Below the pieces are notes generated by a model. That model was given only the letters and a program-made list of their open reading frames with translations, was not told the origin of the DNA and did not search any database. 64,000 bases of DNA from Tritrichomonas musculus (Eukaryota; Parabasalia; Tritrichomonadida; Tritrichomonadidae): positions 7,378,001 to 7,442,000 of the forward strand of contig JAPFFF010000003.1 in the NCBI GenBank assembly GCA_039105265.1, written 5' to 3'. Positions within the stretch are counted from its first letter, which is position 1, and the number at the start of each line of letters is the position of its first letter. Made by a program: the position numbers and the translations under genes. Positions 49,701 through 58,402 of this stretch are shown here, piece by piece.

Positions 49701-50837
49701 TGTTGCTTCATCGACAATTAATGTGCTGATCTGTCCAATGTTTTGTGAAATCGATTTCTTGCCACTCGAGTCAAGCGTCGAGAAGATGACATCTGATTCT
49801 CTGATGATTTCTTCTTCAAGCCTGTCTCTCAAATGTTTCATCTCAATCGTGTCTTTCTCTGTTTGATTGTACTTCTCATGAAGTTCTTTGAATCGGCGAC
49901 CGTCTGATGAATTCTTGTGTAGGCTGAGATATAATGTCATCAATTTTTGCTCTTTCGTGAGTCCTTCCTCTGTCTGGAAATCTCTTGCTGAAGCGGCAGG
50001 CCAACAAACTTTGAAGCCTGCCTTTTGAACCATGTCACCAACAATCTCAAGCAAGCTGTTGATCGAGACATTCGTCGTTCCACAAATCAAGACTTTCTTT
50101 CCTCGAAAATTTCTCAGTGCTTGAATCGCAATCGCACCAATCGTGTGTGTCTTCCCTGTCCCTGGGGGACCCTGGATCAGTGAGAATGCATTCGAGACTG
50201 ACATCGAGACTGCCTTCGCCTGTGATGCATTCAATCTGTATCCTTCTGGTAAGTCGATCGTCATTCTTGGAATTCGTTGGTTAGTCGGATAAATACCACA
50301 GAGCATATCTTTCAATTCTTTCTTCAGATTTTTCAGTTTATTGATCGCATTCATCTTCCTCTTGTAGACGATGTCGTTCGGGAGAAACTTGATTGAACAT
50401 TTGTGACGCGCTGAGTCTTCTTCCCAGTCAAGTTCAAAAACCGCTGTCAACTCACCTTCTCGGATCTTCATAACTGTCCCTTCAATCGGTTCTTTATCGC
50501 TGTCTAAAATATCAACTCGAATCTTGTCTGAAACGTTGACGAATGTTGGATCACTGACGATGAGGTACTCAGGCGGAATCAAGTTTTTTGGGAGAGGAAG
50601 AGTCGTCGTCCATATCCTCGTCTCTTTCTTCTCTTTCTTCTCTTTCTTCTCTTTCTTCTCTTTCGCAATCGTATTTGAGCGAAGAATAAAACATAAATCA
50701 ATACTTGTGATTCCTGTCTTCTGTTTCTCTTCTGTTTCTAAATCGTATTCTAATTGGATAAGTTCTCTTTGTTTTGATATGTATTGTTTCATAGTTAGAG
50801 TGTTTTCTTTTTTATTTAAAATATTATTTCTTTGCAT
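46779..50837 (-). CDS. Helicase-exonuclease fusion, copy 3
   Basis: 1,352 residues, four fewer than its twins. The KEKK tract near residue 60 is one unit shorter, offset by small tail changes (for example HHNQKESS becomes PHKKESS). One change lies near Walker A (RNSRGKK becomes RNFRGKK) and one in the exonuclease-like part (KHKGDDYS becomes KHKVDDYS). The motifs are intact. Several substitutions are shared with copy 2 and not copy 1 (for example KKLKSF and RSANKY), so copies 2 and 3 are the closer pair. Confidence 0.85.
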   Translation of the reverse strand: MQRNNILNKKENTLTMKQYISKQRELIQLEYDLETEEKQKTGITSIDLCFILRSNTIAKEKKEKKEKKEKKETRIWTTTLPLPKNLIPPEYLIVSDPTFVNVSDKIRVDILDSDKEPIEGTVMKIREGELTAVFELDWEEDSARHKCSIKFLPNDIVYKRKMNAINKLKNLKKELKDMLCGIYPTNQRIPRMTIDLPEGYRLNASQAKAVSMSVSNAFSLIQGPPGTGKTHTIGAIAIQALRNFRGKKVLICGTTNVSINSLLEIVGDMVQKAGFKVCWPAASARDFQTEEGLTKEQKLMTLYLSLHKNSSDGRRFKELHEKYNQTEKDTIEMKHLRDRLEEEIIRESDVIFSTLDSSGKKSISQNIGQISTLIVDEATLSVESSMIIPLSLCPDRFVLVGDQQQLGPQPSFKELDNKGFYCSMFERIIEEKSCLKNSVMLNTQYRMHPDISCFPNNLFYDNELIDGVRPEERMISTKFIFQKHLNFINFNHAEEQNGTSYINQEEIKEVLKCVNSLIESGVEPSEIGVISAYGAQTHLISESFKMNCLQVKVSTIDSFQGSQKDYIIICTTRNGNNLGFLNDRRRMNVAITRARCMVMIFGNAVTLSKSHYWNSLIQYTREKDSYYERLPIKMNKKRIVISKQTDDFVRQMVSEFKEEWNEAGYNLNEIQSEISNDKVHILWPDEPKDVIFLKEWVQRRIDILEDNKNDYHVSLAYDAESVCMQFGDIFDKTFDYYNYNENENENEIPKIKTNEAIIISFYKHKVDDYSIDPTLVNIMKPLLENQKITLITFDFTYDFDKLYKFDINIKTNRIIDIQLSKLPEENGMNENKDFICSTGWRSIGDFILQAKEDNNDANANLIYRAKASVKQGKKKFPHEENNFLIKHFNYPSICQFTRLFLEYSAGDIFYTAVACVDILARCQLEEVKERSANKYKSYEEYRSKYGFVQYVRQAYYVRESFTSAIQAQFSKENKTYQILSYHKKLKSFVTLLEECPDLLKTVIPSFTDEDASNIRQRYEDILDIMKNPDNIHIGNIKDKSILSHVQGIQKKPAFVLVMKEEIDEAKEELQEENEKTRMKEKKEEEAIKEITGGKNLFKMKTNNSAWTNLDLSKTNKSTSNNQISISNEESRKKVGKQTASVWSNLKISQSNKTIDDTKSFTSQQKTSKNKTDKTFKAQNNNKSSNTIQRTKARNSKNYQPVNDNTHHNQVKPNTNTNSNTKRSIPQKYKPNNTKYTPHKKESSFEVKKQENKSIIIHLEDEEIQEESKLIKKPVSSAWNNFTKLHKDETTNNNNKSFHHYSQLNVNVNANVKAVTVPPPPSSSKSKKSVHNQNHEIISQILIETSEEKSILC

Positions 50838-51199
50838 TAAATAAAAATGATCTGTTTATTTGTACATGATTTTTTTGACTTTAAATTTTCAAACAAAAAA
50901 ATTGAATCAAAATTTATTTGACTTTAAATTTTTTCTCTCAAATTTTTATAGTCAAAAAAAATTTGAAAGTTTATTTGACTTTAAATATTTTTCTCTCAAA
51001 TTTTGTAGTCAAAAAAATTTTTAAATTATGACGATCAATATTGACCTTGAAATGTTTTTCTAGAAAAATTTTTTTATCTTTATTTCATTGACTTTTTTAT
51101 ATTTTAAAATATATAATAATTCGTCATCATTATTCTTTCATTCTACATTGTTATTTTTGGGAGAAGGGAAGCAGTTATTTTTGAAATATATATTTCAAA
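50838..51199. other. Right edge of the helicase array
   Basis: This holds the leader of copy 3 with the TCATTT box at 50845-50850. A local duplication of the TTTGACTTTAAAT/AGTCAAAAAA block (50877-51025) is present once in the other spacers and about 1.6 times here. It then becomes unrelated AT-rich sequence. Confidence 0.55.
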
Positions 51200-51649
51200 C
51201 TAACATTGATTTTTTCTAGAAAACCATTCTTTTCTTTCAATTATTAATTTACCAACTTCAATCTTTTTTTCTGGTTTATTTTCAGCTTCTTCAACAAGTT
51301 TTTGATAGCCGTTTGTTAGACATCGAAACGAACGCTTCGAATACATCAAATAATATGATTCTTCTTTTTCATTTTCTTTGATTTTACCAGATTTTCCTTC
51401 ATTTTCTTTAGTCGAATTATCTGATTGACTTCTTTTAATAGAATCAACTGAAGGAACATCATTCTTGAAAATCTAGAATTTAACATCGTAACACTTTGAT
51501 AGTAATGATTCTCTTTCAGTTGGTGAGCTTGCTCTTTTTTCTTGATCTTCATCATTCATATTTGATTCTTCTAAATTTTCAGAGTTATTGAGTGAAATTG
51601 CTAGAATTACTTTTTTAACTCGGTCATAAGCTTTTATTATGTCATCCAT
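51200..51649 (-). pseudogene. Small hypothetical protein gene with one in-frame TAG
   Basis: The minus strand from the ATG at 51649 reads MDDIIKAYDRVKKVILAISL and continues to KCYDVKF. A TAG at codon 59 interrupts it, then the same frame continues for 90 more residues (DVPSVDSIKRSQSDNSTKEN, KRSFRCLTNGYQKLVEEAEN, KKIEVGKLIIERKEWFSRK) to a terminal TAG. The continuation is too long and protein-like to be chance, so one nonsense change is the parsimonious reading. The protein is hydrophilic, with Ser-rich patches of kinase-site type. I do not recognise the family. Confidence 0.55.
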
Positions 51650-51777
51650 TTGAATTATTCTTTTAAAAATATCAAAAGATGATTTATAAACTCAATTGAT
51701 TCTAATATTTGAAATTTTAAAACTTTTTCAAAAAAAAATTTTTTTTATAATTGGCACTTTTGGAAAATTTTCTCAAA

Positions 51778-54700
51778 ATGGAAAAATCATTATTTCAAGA
51801 CATTCCTCAGAAATATCAAGCATTAAAAAACAAAATATTTAATGAATTGAACAGTAAAGTCAAGTCTAGTATTTTTGAAAAAATATATTCAAATTTCAAA
51901 ATTTCATATTATAAACATGATCTTATCAATGTAAACGAGAATGACCAAGACACCAACAATGGATCTCAAAATCATGTTGAGAACTTTTTATATGATTACT
52001 TGAGAAGTTTTCATTTAATCACATATCAACAAACCACTAACTCCAAAAGAGAAGTCATTAACTGCATTATTTGTTGCGAAAACAATTTATTCATTATTGA
52101 ACAAATTTATTCATCGATAATGACCCGAATCATTGACAAACTTAAAGATCAGCAAATATCACTTGTCAAAGTCAGCTACAGCACATTCGAAGAAGTTATC
52201 AAAGGACCACAAGACGAAGAAATCAAACAATTTTGCAGAAAATTTGATAAAGAAATAAAATCAAACCATTTTATTGAATACACAATTTCACCTATCATTT
52301 GCTATTTGATTAGAAGTTTTTTTTATCCGTCATCATTTTTTACTGATCCGTCATTTTTCTTTTTTAATGATGAAGATAAATTGAATGAGTTTAATTTTCA
52401 ACAAAAATTGTATAATTTATTATTTACCAAAGAAAAAGTTGATTTAATTGAATTTAGACAAATGATTGGTGAAATCAATACAAAAAATTCTGAGGAAAAA
52501 CCATCAAAAACAATTCAATATTTCAAAGATGACGATTTTATTTTTTTAAGAAACAAATACACAGACAATTCAATATTTAGTTTAGTTATTCATATTGAAA
52601 GCCTTCATATTTTCATGGTTAAAAAGCCAGATTTTCAAAAAGATATTGAAAAACAAATTGCTCATGAAATTCATTTTAATGAAAACTATGGAAATCGATG
52701 CATGACAACTTTTTATGGATTTTTAAGAGAAGAAAACACAAATGAAATAATTGGATTTGTATATGAATATATGAATAACGATACATTGTATTCATTTTTA
52801 AATTCAAAAGAGAATCAAAATAAAATTGGCACTTTTTATTCATTTCTATTTATTATTCGACTTTTTGAATCAATCGAATACTTACAAGAACAAAATCTCA
52901 TTCATAGAGATATCAAACCATCGAATATTTTTATTGATCATAATTTTATTCCTTATCTTTCGGATTACGATAGAATTCGTCATCCATTAGATAAAGAAGA
53001 AAAGAAGCCTGATCAATATACACAAGATATCGGCTCTCTTTGGTATTCATCTCCAGAACAGGACCAAGGAAATAATATTTTGTTTCCAACTGATATTTAT
53101 TCTTTTGGTTTGATGATTTATTTTATCTATGAAAAGAAACATATGTGGGCACAAACTAACAATAGTTATAATATTAATAAAAAAGACAAGCCTTTGTTAT
53201 TAACGAAAAGTTCATTAAAGATTAAAAATTTATATTTGAATTGCATCAATTTTGATCAAGAAAAAAGGCCTAAAATTGATGCAATTAAAAATATTCTGAT
53301 TCAAGAAATGAATCCATTTAACAACTTAGATGAACTTTTTGATGAAAATGAACAAATAAAATCACAGCAATTTGTTCATTATATTTATGAATACCTTCAT
53401 ATTCAACCAATGAATTCAATTGAATTATTTTTATTTATAAAAAAGATTCTACAACTTAAATTAATCCTGAATATGAAAAATGAAAATGATGAATCTACTT
53501 TTTATTTTAATTTAGGAGAAATTTATTCAGATGGTCTATTTAAAAATCGATTAAAATCAATAAAATATTATAACTTGGCCGCAAAATTAAAGAATCAACA
53601 AGCATTAATGAGATTAGCAACATTTTATTATAATGAAAAAGATTATAAAAAAGCTAAACAATATTTTGAATTTGCTGCTGATTTAAATAATTCAGAAGCT
53701 CTCTGCAATTTAGGATCTCTTTATTTTGAAGGTTATGGCGTTAAAAGGGATTATTTAATTGCCCAAAAATATTATGAAAAATCAATCAAAATTGACAATA
53801 ATTTAAACTCTTTGTTTAATTTAGCTCTCCTATATGAAAAAGGATATGGTGTTAAGCAAGATTATTCTATTGCTAGAAAATATTATGAATTAGCAGGAGA
53901 TCAAAATGATTCAGCATCTCTTCTTAAGTTGGGTTGTTTTTATGAACAAGGTTTAGGTGTTGATAAAGATTATAAAAAAGCTAACGAATATTATGAAGCA
54001 GCTGCTAATTTAAATAACTCTGATGCTCTTTTTAATTTAGGGAATTGTTATTATGAAGGTTTTGGTGTTGATAAAGATTTTGTGAAAGCTGGACATTATT
54101 TTGAATTAGCTGCAAAACAAAATCATTTAATAGCGCTTTATCAATTAGGTGTTTTTTATGAAAAAGGTTTAGGTGTTGATCAAAGCTATTCAACAGCATT
54201 AAAATATTATAAATTATCATCATTAGGAGGTAATGATGATGCTACTCTTATGTTAGGCAATCTATATTTTCATGGATTAGGCTGTAAAAAGGATTATTTT
54301 TTAGCATTAGAATTATTTTTAAAATCAGCAATGAAATCTAATGCAAATGCATTTTATAACATTGGTTTGATGTTTAAAAATGGTTTGGCTGTTAGAAAAG
54401 ATTATTTAAAAGCTAATGAATATTTCGAAACTGCTGCTTCTCTTAATTTTTCAAAAGCATATGTTGCAATAGGTGATCTTTATAAACATGGCTTAGGTTT
54501 TAATCAAGATTATATAAAAGCAAAAGAAAAATATAAATTAGCAGCAAACTTAGATGATGATGATGCATACTTAAGTTTAGGAAGTCTTTATTATAACGGT
54601 TTTGGTGTTGTAAAAGACATTTTAAGAAGTAAATATTATTTTGAATTGGCAGCTAAAAAAGGTAATTCTGATGCTCTTTTTAATTTGGGATTAATGTATT

Positions 54701-56073
54701 ATAATGGCATTGGTGTTGAAAAAGACCTTATAAAAGCTCTTAAATATTTAAAAGAATCAGGAGATCATGGGAATGAATATGCTTTTCTTTTCTTAGGAAC
54801 ACTTTATTTAAATGTTTATAAAAATTATTTAAAAGCTAAAAAATTCTTTGAATTATCTGCAATGCAAAACAATTCAAGCGCTCTTTTATGTTTAGGTTAT
54901 CTTTATTTTTTTGGTTTCGGAGTTTCTAGAGATTATTCAAAAGCAATTGAATTTTTTATTTTATCGGCAAAACAAAATAATTCAATAGCTCTTTATATTT
55001 TAGGTTGTCTTTATTCATCTGTCGATATTGATTTTGCAAAAGCAATTTATTATTACTTGAAATGCATTGAGATTCATCGTGGGGTTTTTCCATCTTATAA
55101 TTCAAAAGACCATTCAATTATATATTCATTTAAAAGTAACTCTTTTTATTATCACTCATGTAATGAACTTGGTTTGATTTACATATTAATTTTTCAAGAT
55201 AAGGAAAAAGCTACAGAATATATTAAAATTGCTGGTTTAAATGGTTATTCATTTGGTCAAAATAACTATGGTGTTTTTAATCAATTTTTCCTTCAAGATA
55301 AAAAATTTGCTGAATATATGTATGAAAGTGCATCAAATCAACATTTTGCTATTGCTGAATATAATCTTGGCAATTTGAAAGAGGAAGAAAATTTAATTGA
55401 CGACTGCATTAATTATTACATTCAAGCATCAAATGATGAAGATGCACCTTTTATATTTCTTGGAAAGAAATATTGTGACAAGCAACTTGAAATATCAAAA
55501 ATGTTTATAATTTGTTTGGCAAATTTAAATCTTACACTTTTTTATTTTACACTGAAAAAATATGAAGATGCTAAAAAATACTTCATCAAATCTTTGGCTA
55601 AAATTAATTCATGCAATCATCAATATAAATTTAGATTTAAGTTTGATTCACAACAAAAAGATATTTTTTTATCTTTAAGACTTTTTGTTTTGAATTTTCC
55701 TTTGTTTAATTTAAAGAATCAACCAAATTTCAATTATGATGACTTAATGAATGAAGATAAAATAACTTTTAAAACCAATTCACTAATTGAAATTTACATA
55801 TTAAGACAGTTATTGAATGTTAATGAAATTAAAAACTTTGAAACAGAAAAACCGGATGATTTTTTTGATTTTGTCATCAAAAATGATAAACTGAAAGGTT
55901 TATTTGCTTTAGAAATTAAATTGATCATTATTATTATGAAGAAAATTTTATACACGCCTCCATATCCAATTTTGTTTGGTAAAATATCAATCGAAAACCG
56001 TAAAGAAACCATAAAATCATTTATTGAAAACATAAATAGCACTTTTTATGATGGATTTGGATTAGAAATTTAA
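51778..56073 (+). CDS. Protein kinase with about 18 Sel1 repeats
   Basis: 1,431 residues from the ATG at 51778. The frame is open nine codons further, to a TTG. Residues 1-240 form an unrecognised helical head. The kinase domain spans about 245-510: IFMVKK supplies the ATP-site Lys, LIHRDIKPSNIFI the catalytic loop near 375, SDYDRIR in place of DFG, and SPE in place of APE. Catalytic Asp and metal-binding Asp are kept, so activity is possible. From about 580 to 1,190 there are some 18 Sel1 repeats of the form ALFNLGNCYYEGFGVDKDFV followed by KAGHYFELAAKQN. These build a solenoid for protein binding. Kinases fused to Sel1 arrays are a trichomonad speciality. No membrane segment is seen. Substrates are unknown. 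It is intact, unlike the fragment at 36240-36692. Confidence 0.88.
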   Translation: MEKSLFQDIPQKYQALKNKIFNELNSKVKSSIFEKIYSNFKISYYKHDLINVNENDQDTNNGSQNHVENFLYDYLRSFHLITYQQTTNSKREVINCIICCENNLFIIEQIYSSIMTRIIDKLKDQQISLVKVSYSTFEEVIKGPQDEEIKQFCRKFDKEIKSNHFIEYTISPIICYLIRSFFYPSSFFTDPSFFFFNDEDKLNEFNFQQKLYNLLFTKEKVDLIEFRQMIGEINTKNSEEKPSKTIQYFKDDDFIFLRNKYTDNSIFSLVIHIESLHIFMVKKPDFQKDIEKQIAHEIHFNENYGNRCMTTFYGFLREENTNEIIGFVYEYMNNDTLYSFLNSKENQNKIGTFYSFLFIIRLFESIEYLQEQNLIHRDIKPSNIFIDHNFIPYLSDYDRIRHPLDKEEKKPDQYTQDIGSLWYSSPEQDQGNNILFPTDIYSFGLMIYFIYEKKHMWAQTNNSYNINKKDKPLLLTKSSLKIKNLYLNCINFDQEKRPKIDAIKNILIQEMNPFNNLDELFDENEQIKSQQFVHYIYEYLHIQPMNSIELFLFIKKILQLKLILNMKNENDESTFYFNLGEIYSDGLFKNRLKSIKYYNLAAKLKNQQALMRLATFYYNEKDYKKAKQYFEFAADLNNSEALCNLGSLYFEGYGVKRDYLIAQKYYEKSIKIDNNLNSLFNLALLYEKGYGVKQDYSIARKYYELAGDQNDSASLLKLGCFYEQGLGVDKDYKKANEYYEAAANLNNSDALFNLGNCYYEGFGVDKDFVKAGHYFELAAKQNHLIALYQLGVFYEKGLGVDQSYSTALKYYKLSSLGGNDDATLMLGNLYFHGLGCKKDYFLALELFLKSAMKSNANAFYNIGLMFKNGLAVRKDYLKANEYFETAASLNFSKAYVAIGDLYKHGLGFNQDYIKAKEKYKLAANLDDDDAYLSLGSLYYNGFGVVKDILRSKYYFELAAKKGNSDALFNLGLMYYNGIGVEKDLIKALKYLKESGDHGNEYAFLFLGTLYLNVYKNYLKAKKFFELSAMQNNSSALLCLGYLYFFGFGVSRDYSKAIEFFILSAKQNNSIALYILGCLYSSVDIDFAKAIYYYLKCIEIHRGVFPSYNSKDHSIIYSFKSNSFYYHSCNELGLIYILIFQDKEKATEYIKIAGLNGYSFGQNNYGVFNQFFLQDKKFAEYMYESASNQHFAIAEYNLGNLKEEENLIDDCINYYIQASNDEDAPFIFLGKKYCDKQLEISKMFIICLANLNLTLFYFTLKKYEDAKKYFIKSLAKINSCNHQYKFRFKFDSQQKDIFLSLRLFVLNFPLFNLKNQPNFNYDDLMNEDKITFKTNSLIEIYILRQLLNVNEIKNFETEKPDDFFDFVIKNDKLKGLFALEIKLIIIIMKKILYTPPYPILFGKISIENRKETIKSFIENINSTFYDGFGLEI

Positions 56074-56191
56074 TTAAATAAAAAAGCTTTAATATAATTA
56101 CTTTCCATCGATTTGATAATCATTCTTTAACGTTCTTGTTTTTCAATCTTAAAACCGTCTATTGCCGTTTTTTATTTTTATTTTATTCAAT

Positions 56192-56395
56192 ATGTCAGAA
56201 GCAGACAATCTTCCAACACAACCTGAAGATCTTGCAAACTTCATGGATAACATCTTCAGTCAAATGGAACAAAAATTCACTGATATGGCTCAAAAAGTCC
56301 TTGGAAGAATTGATGAAATGTCATCAAAAATTAACGAACTTGAAGCTTCCATTGATCAGCTTATGAATCAAGCTGATGGTGAAAACCCCAAGTAA
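56192..56395 (+). CDS. HSBP1: Heat shock factor-binding protein 1 homologue
   Basis: 67 residues from the ATG at 56192; the frame extends ten codons further without another plausible start. The core NFMDNIFSQMEQKFTDMAQK followed by VLGRIDEMSSKINELEASID and LMNQA aligns closely with human HSBP1 (LLQQMQDKFQTMSDQIIGRI, DDMSSRIDDLE, LMTQAG). It is a single continuous heptad helix that trimerises, and the length is normal for the family. In animals HSBP1 binds the trimerisation domain of HSF1 and damps the heat shock response, and it also supports assembly of the WASH complex. Either role is possible here. The gene lies in tandem after the kinase-Sel1 gene with only 118 bases between. Confidence 0.9.
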   Translation: MSEADNLPTQPEDLANFMDNIFSQMEQKFTDMAQKVLGRIDEMSSKINELEASIDQLMNQADGENPK

Positions 56396-56756
56396 TCATG
56401 AGCTTTGTAATATTTTATTCGTTTCGTCTTATTTTCCTCACATTTTTATAAAAATTGCTTTATATCTATATATTGTAAATTGCATGGTTCTTATTTTTTT
56501 AAAATTTTCCAAACCTAGTTAAGTTTTTTTTAGGTTTTCTAAAACTTTTGTGAGACTATTTGGTTTCGTTTGAACTTCTTAATTTGGTCGTAAAAACTTT
56601 TCCTATTTTTTCAAATTGTAAGATATGTTTACCATAAAAGAGAAAGTTTAAAACAGAATTTCTTTGTTTGTTCATAAAAAGAAGAAAATAAAAAGAAAGA
56701 GTAAATAAATTTATTTTAAACATTATATTTTTATTTTTCTTCATTACCTTCAAAGG
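56396..56756. other. Intergenic downstream of HSBP1
   Basis: AT-rich with T-runs. No gene supported. Confidence 0.4.
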
Positions 56757-57277
56757 TTATATCCTAGGCTTTAAATGGTCGGAGTGGTCATGTCATTTTT
56801 TTTTTGCCATATATACTTTTTGAGTAAAATTAGGCTGACATCTCGTTATGACTGGTCATTTTGGATTTTTTGAAAAAACGGTCTATTATCAAAAAGTTGA
56901 ACATTTAAATGATGGATATTGCAATTTTTTTAATACTGGTCATTCTCGTTTTGTATATAAAAAAGAAGACATTTGAAAAAACGATCTCCTATCAAAAAGT
57001 CAAGCATTTAAATCTTTTTGGTTTGAGTAATTTTATTGAAAAAGTTTTTTTTTTTATTTGCTGTAATGTGATATAAAAATTGATTCAATTATTGATTGTA
57101 TTCGAGAATTATTGACCTTCTAACCGTCAAGGAAATTAAAAATTTTTTTGTTCAAGTTTCATTTCAAAAAAATTATTATTGGACATTTTCGATTACTGGT
57201 CATTAAAATTAAATAAAAAGAGGTTTAACTGGTCATTTTGATCTCAAAATGACCAGTATTTAAAGCCTAGGTTATAT
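56757..57277. mobile_element. 509-bp MITE with 6-bp target duplication
   Basis: The element at 56763-57271 starts CCTAGGCTTTAAAT and ends with its exact complement. Flanking TTATAT repeats lie at 56757-56762 and 57272-57277. Beyond the 14-bp perfect part, both ends continue with TGGTCAT. The interior repeats ACTGGTCATT several times and holds two copies of a block GAAAAAACG(G/A)TCT...TATCAAAAAGT (near 56871 and 56974). It has no coding capacity. The superfamily is unresolved; the ends do not resemble those of the 694-bp element although the duplication length agrees. Confidence 0.85.
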
Positions 57278-57305
57278 CAAGAAAAAGTAAAAAATAATTC
57301 TATGA

Positions 57306-58402
57306 TTAATGAACAGAAGTTGGATGATTTTTTGTTTTGCTAGCTGGCCTAGACCTCCTCTTTCCAGAATCAGTAGGCGTGACAGCTTCTCTATAAATTT
57401 GATTTCTATAATCACGAATTGTATGCTTTTCAGAATCTTCAAGAACCATAGTAACCTTCTCTGTCGCCGCAATCTCTTTGGCTGGATAATGAAATTGAGC
57501 AACGTATGGGTGTTCCAAACACTGTTCGGCTGTAGGTCTTTCTGTAGGATTAAAAGCTATTAATTTTCGAATTAAATCTATAGCGTCTTGTGGCGCTCCT
57601 TCAAGTTTTTCTTCAAGATACATTCTTGGTTTCGAATATGATAAATTTGAAAGCATTGTTTGAGTGAATGCAGAGTCCATTGATTCTATTCCTTGTTGTG
57701 ATGGTGGCCCAGTAACGATATGAGTCTTTCTAGTTGGTCCATTGTTGAAGATCCAGGGAAAAGTGGTCTTCCGCTAACTAATTCAGCTAATATGCAGCCA
57801 GCTGCCCACATATCGACTGCAGAGGTATAGGTGCAAGATCCAAAAAGAATTTCAGGAGCTCTATACCATCGCGTTGCAATGTAATCAGTTAAATCATCAG
57901 GTTGATGATCAGAATCAACAACTCTAGCAAGGCCAAAATCGCACAATTTGATTGATGCGTCAGAATTAATGAGAAGATTTGAGGGTTTGAGATCACGGTG
58001 AATAATTCCTGCTGAGTGACAATATTTGAGAGCGCATAATAATTGCCAGAAAATGAATCGATGATGAACATCAAGTAGTAAATTAGCTCGAATAACAGTA
58101 TGAATATCGGTTTCCATACTTTCAAATACAAGATAAATGTCCTGATCGTTTTCAGCGCGATGAACAGCAACTAATCCTACAATGAAAGGATGTCGCCGCA
58201 GCTGCCGTAATATTGTGATTTCGCGATAAGTTCGTTGTGCATCGGTTACATTTTGAAAGGCACTAAACGACTTTTTAAGTGCGTAAACTTGTTGAGTTTG
58301 TTTATCTAGAACTCGCCAAACGATACCGTATGCTCCTATTCCAATTTTTTGAATAATTTCATAGCGTCGGAGAATCTGGCGGTCGATGTTATTGATATAC
58401 AT
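57306..58402 (-). pseudogene. MAPK15: ERK7/8-type MAP kinase with one frame break
   Basis: From the ATG at 58402 the first 238 residues cover most of a kinase: IGIGAYGIVW, ALKKSFSAFQNVTDAQRTYR (close to the ERK7/8 hallmark), IIHRDLKPSN, CDFGLARV, the activation motif TDY in LTDYIATRWYRAPE, and VDMWAAGCILAEL. At 57708-57710 a GGG run is one base short of the expected GGGG. Restoring the family reading gives GPPSQQGIESMDSAFTQ, and the second frame continues to 57306 with the C-lobe (LIAFNPTERPTAEQCLEHPY). The total would be about 365 residues, short for MAPK15, which usually has a long tail. ERK7/8 kinases act on cilia, basal bodies and autophagy. As written the protein is truncated after helix G. 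A homopolymer sequencing error is a real alternative. Confidence 0.8.

Larger units (their letters stand above)
37222..50940 (-). repeat. Tandem triplication, period 4,684 bp
   Basis: Three units each contain one 4.07 kb helicase-exonuclease gene and about 610 bases of spacer. Stop codons lie at 37411, 42095 and 46779, exactly 4,684 bases apart in both steps. Spacers are nearly identical, including an AAATTTTTT-rich inverted motif upstream. On the right side, homology fades at about 50940, where a duplicated piece of that motif appears. Confidence 0.95.
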
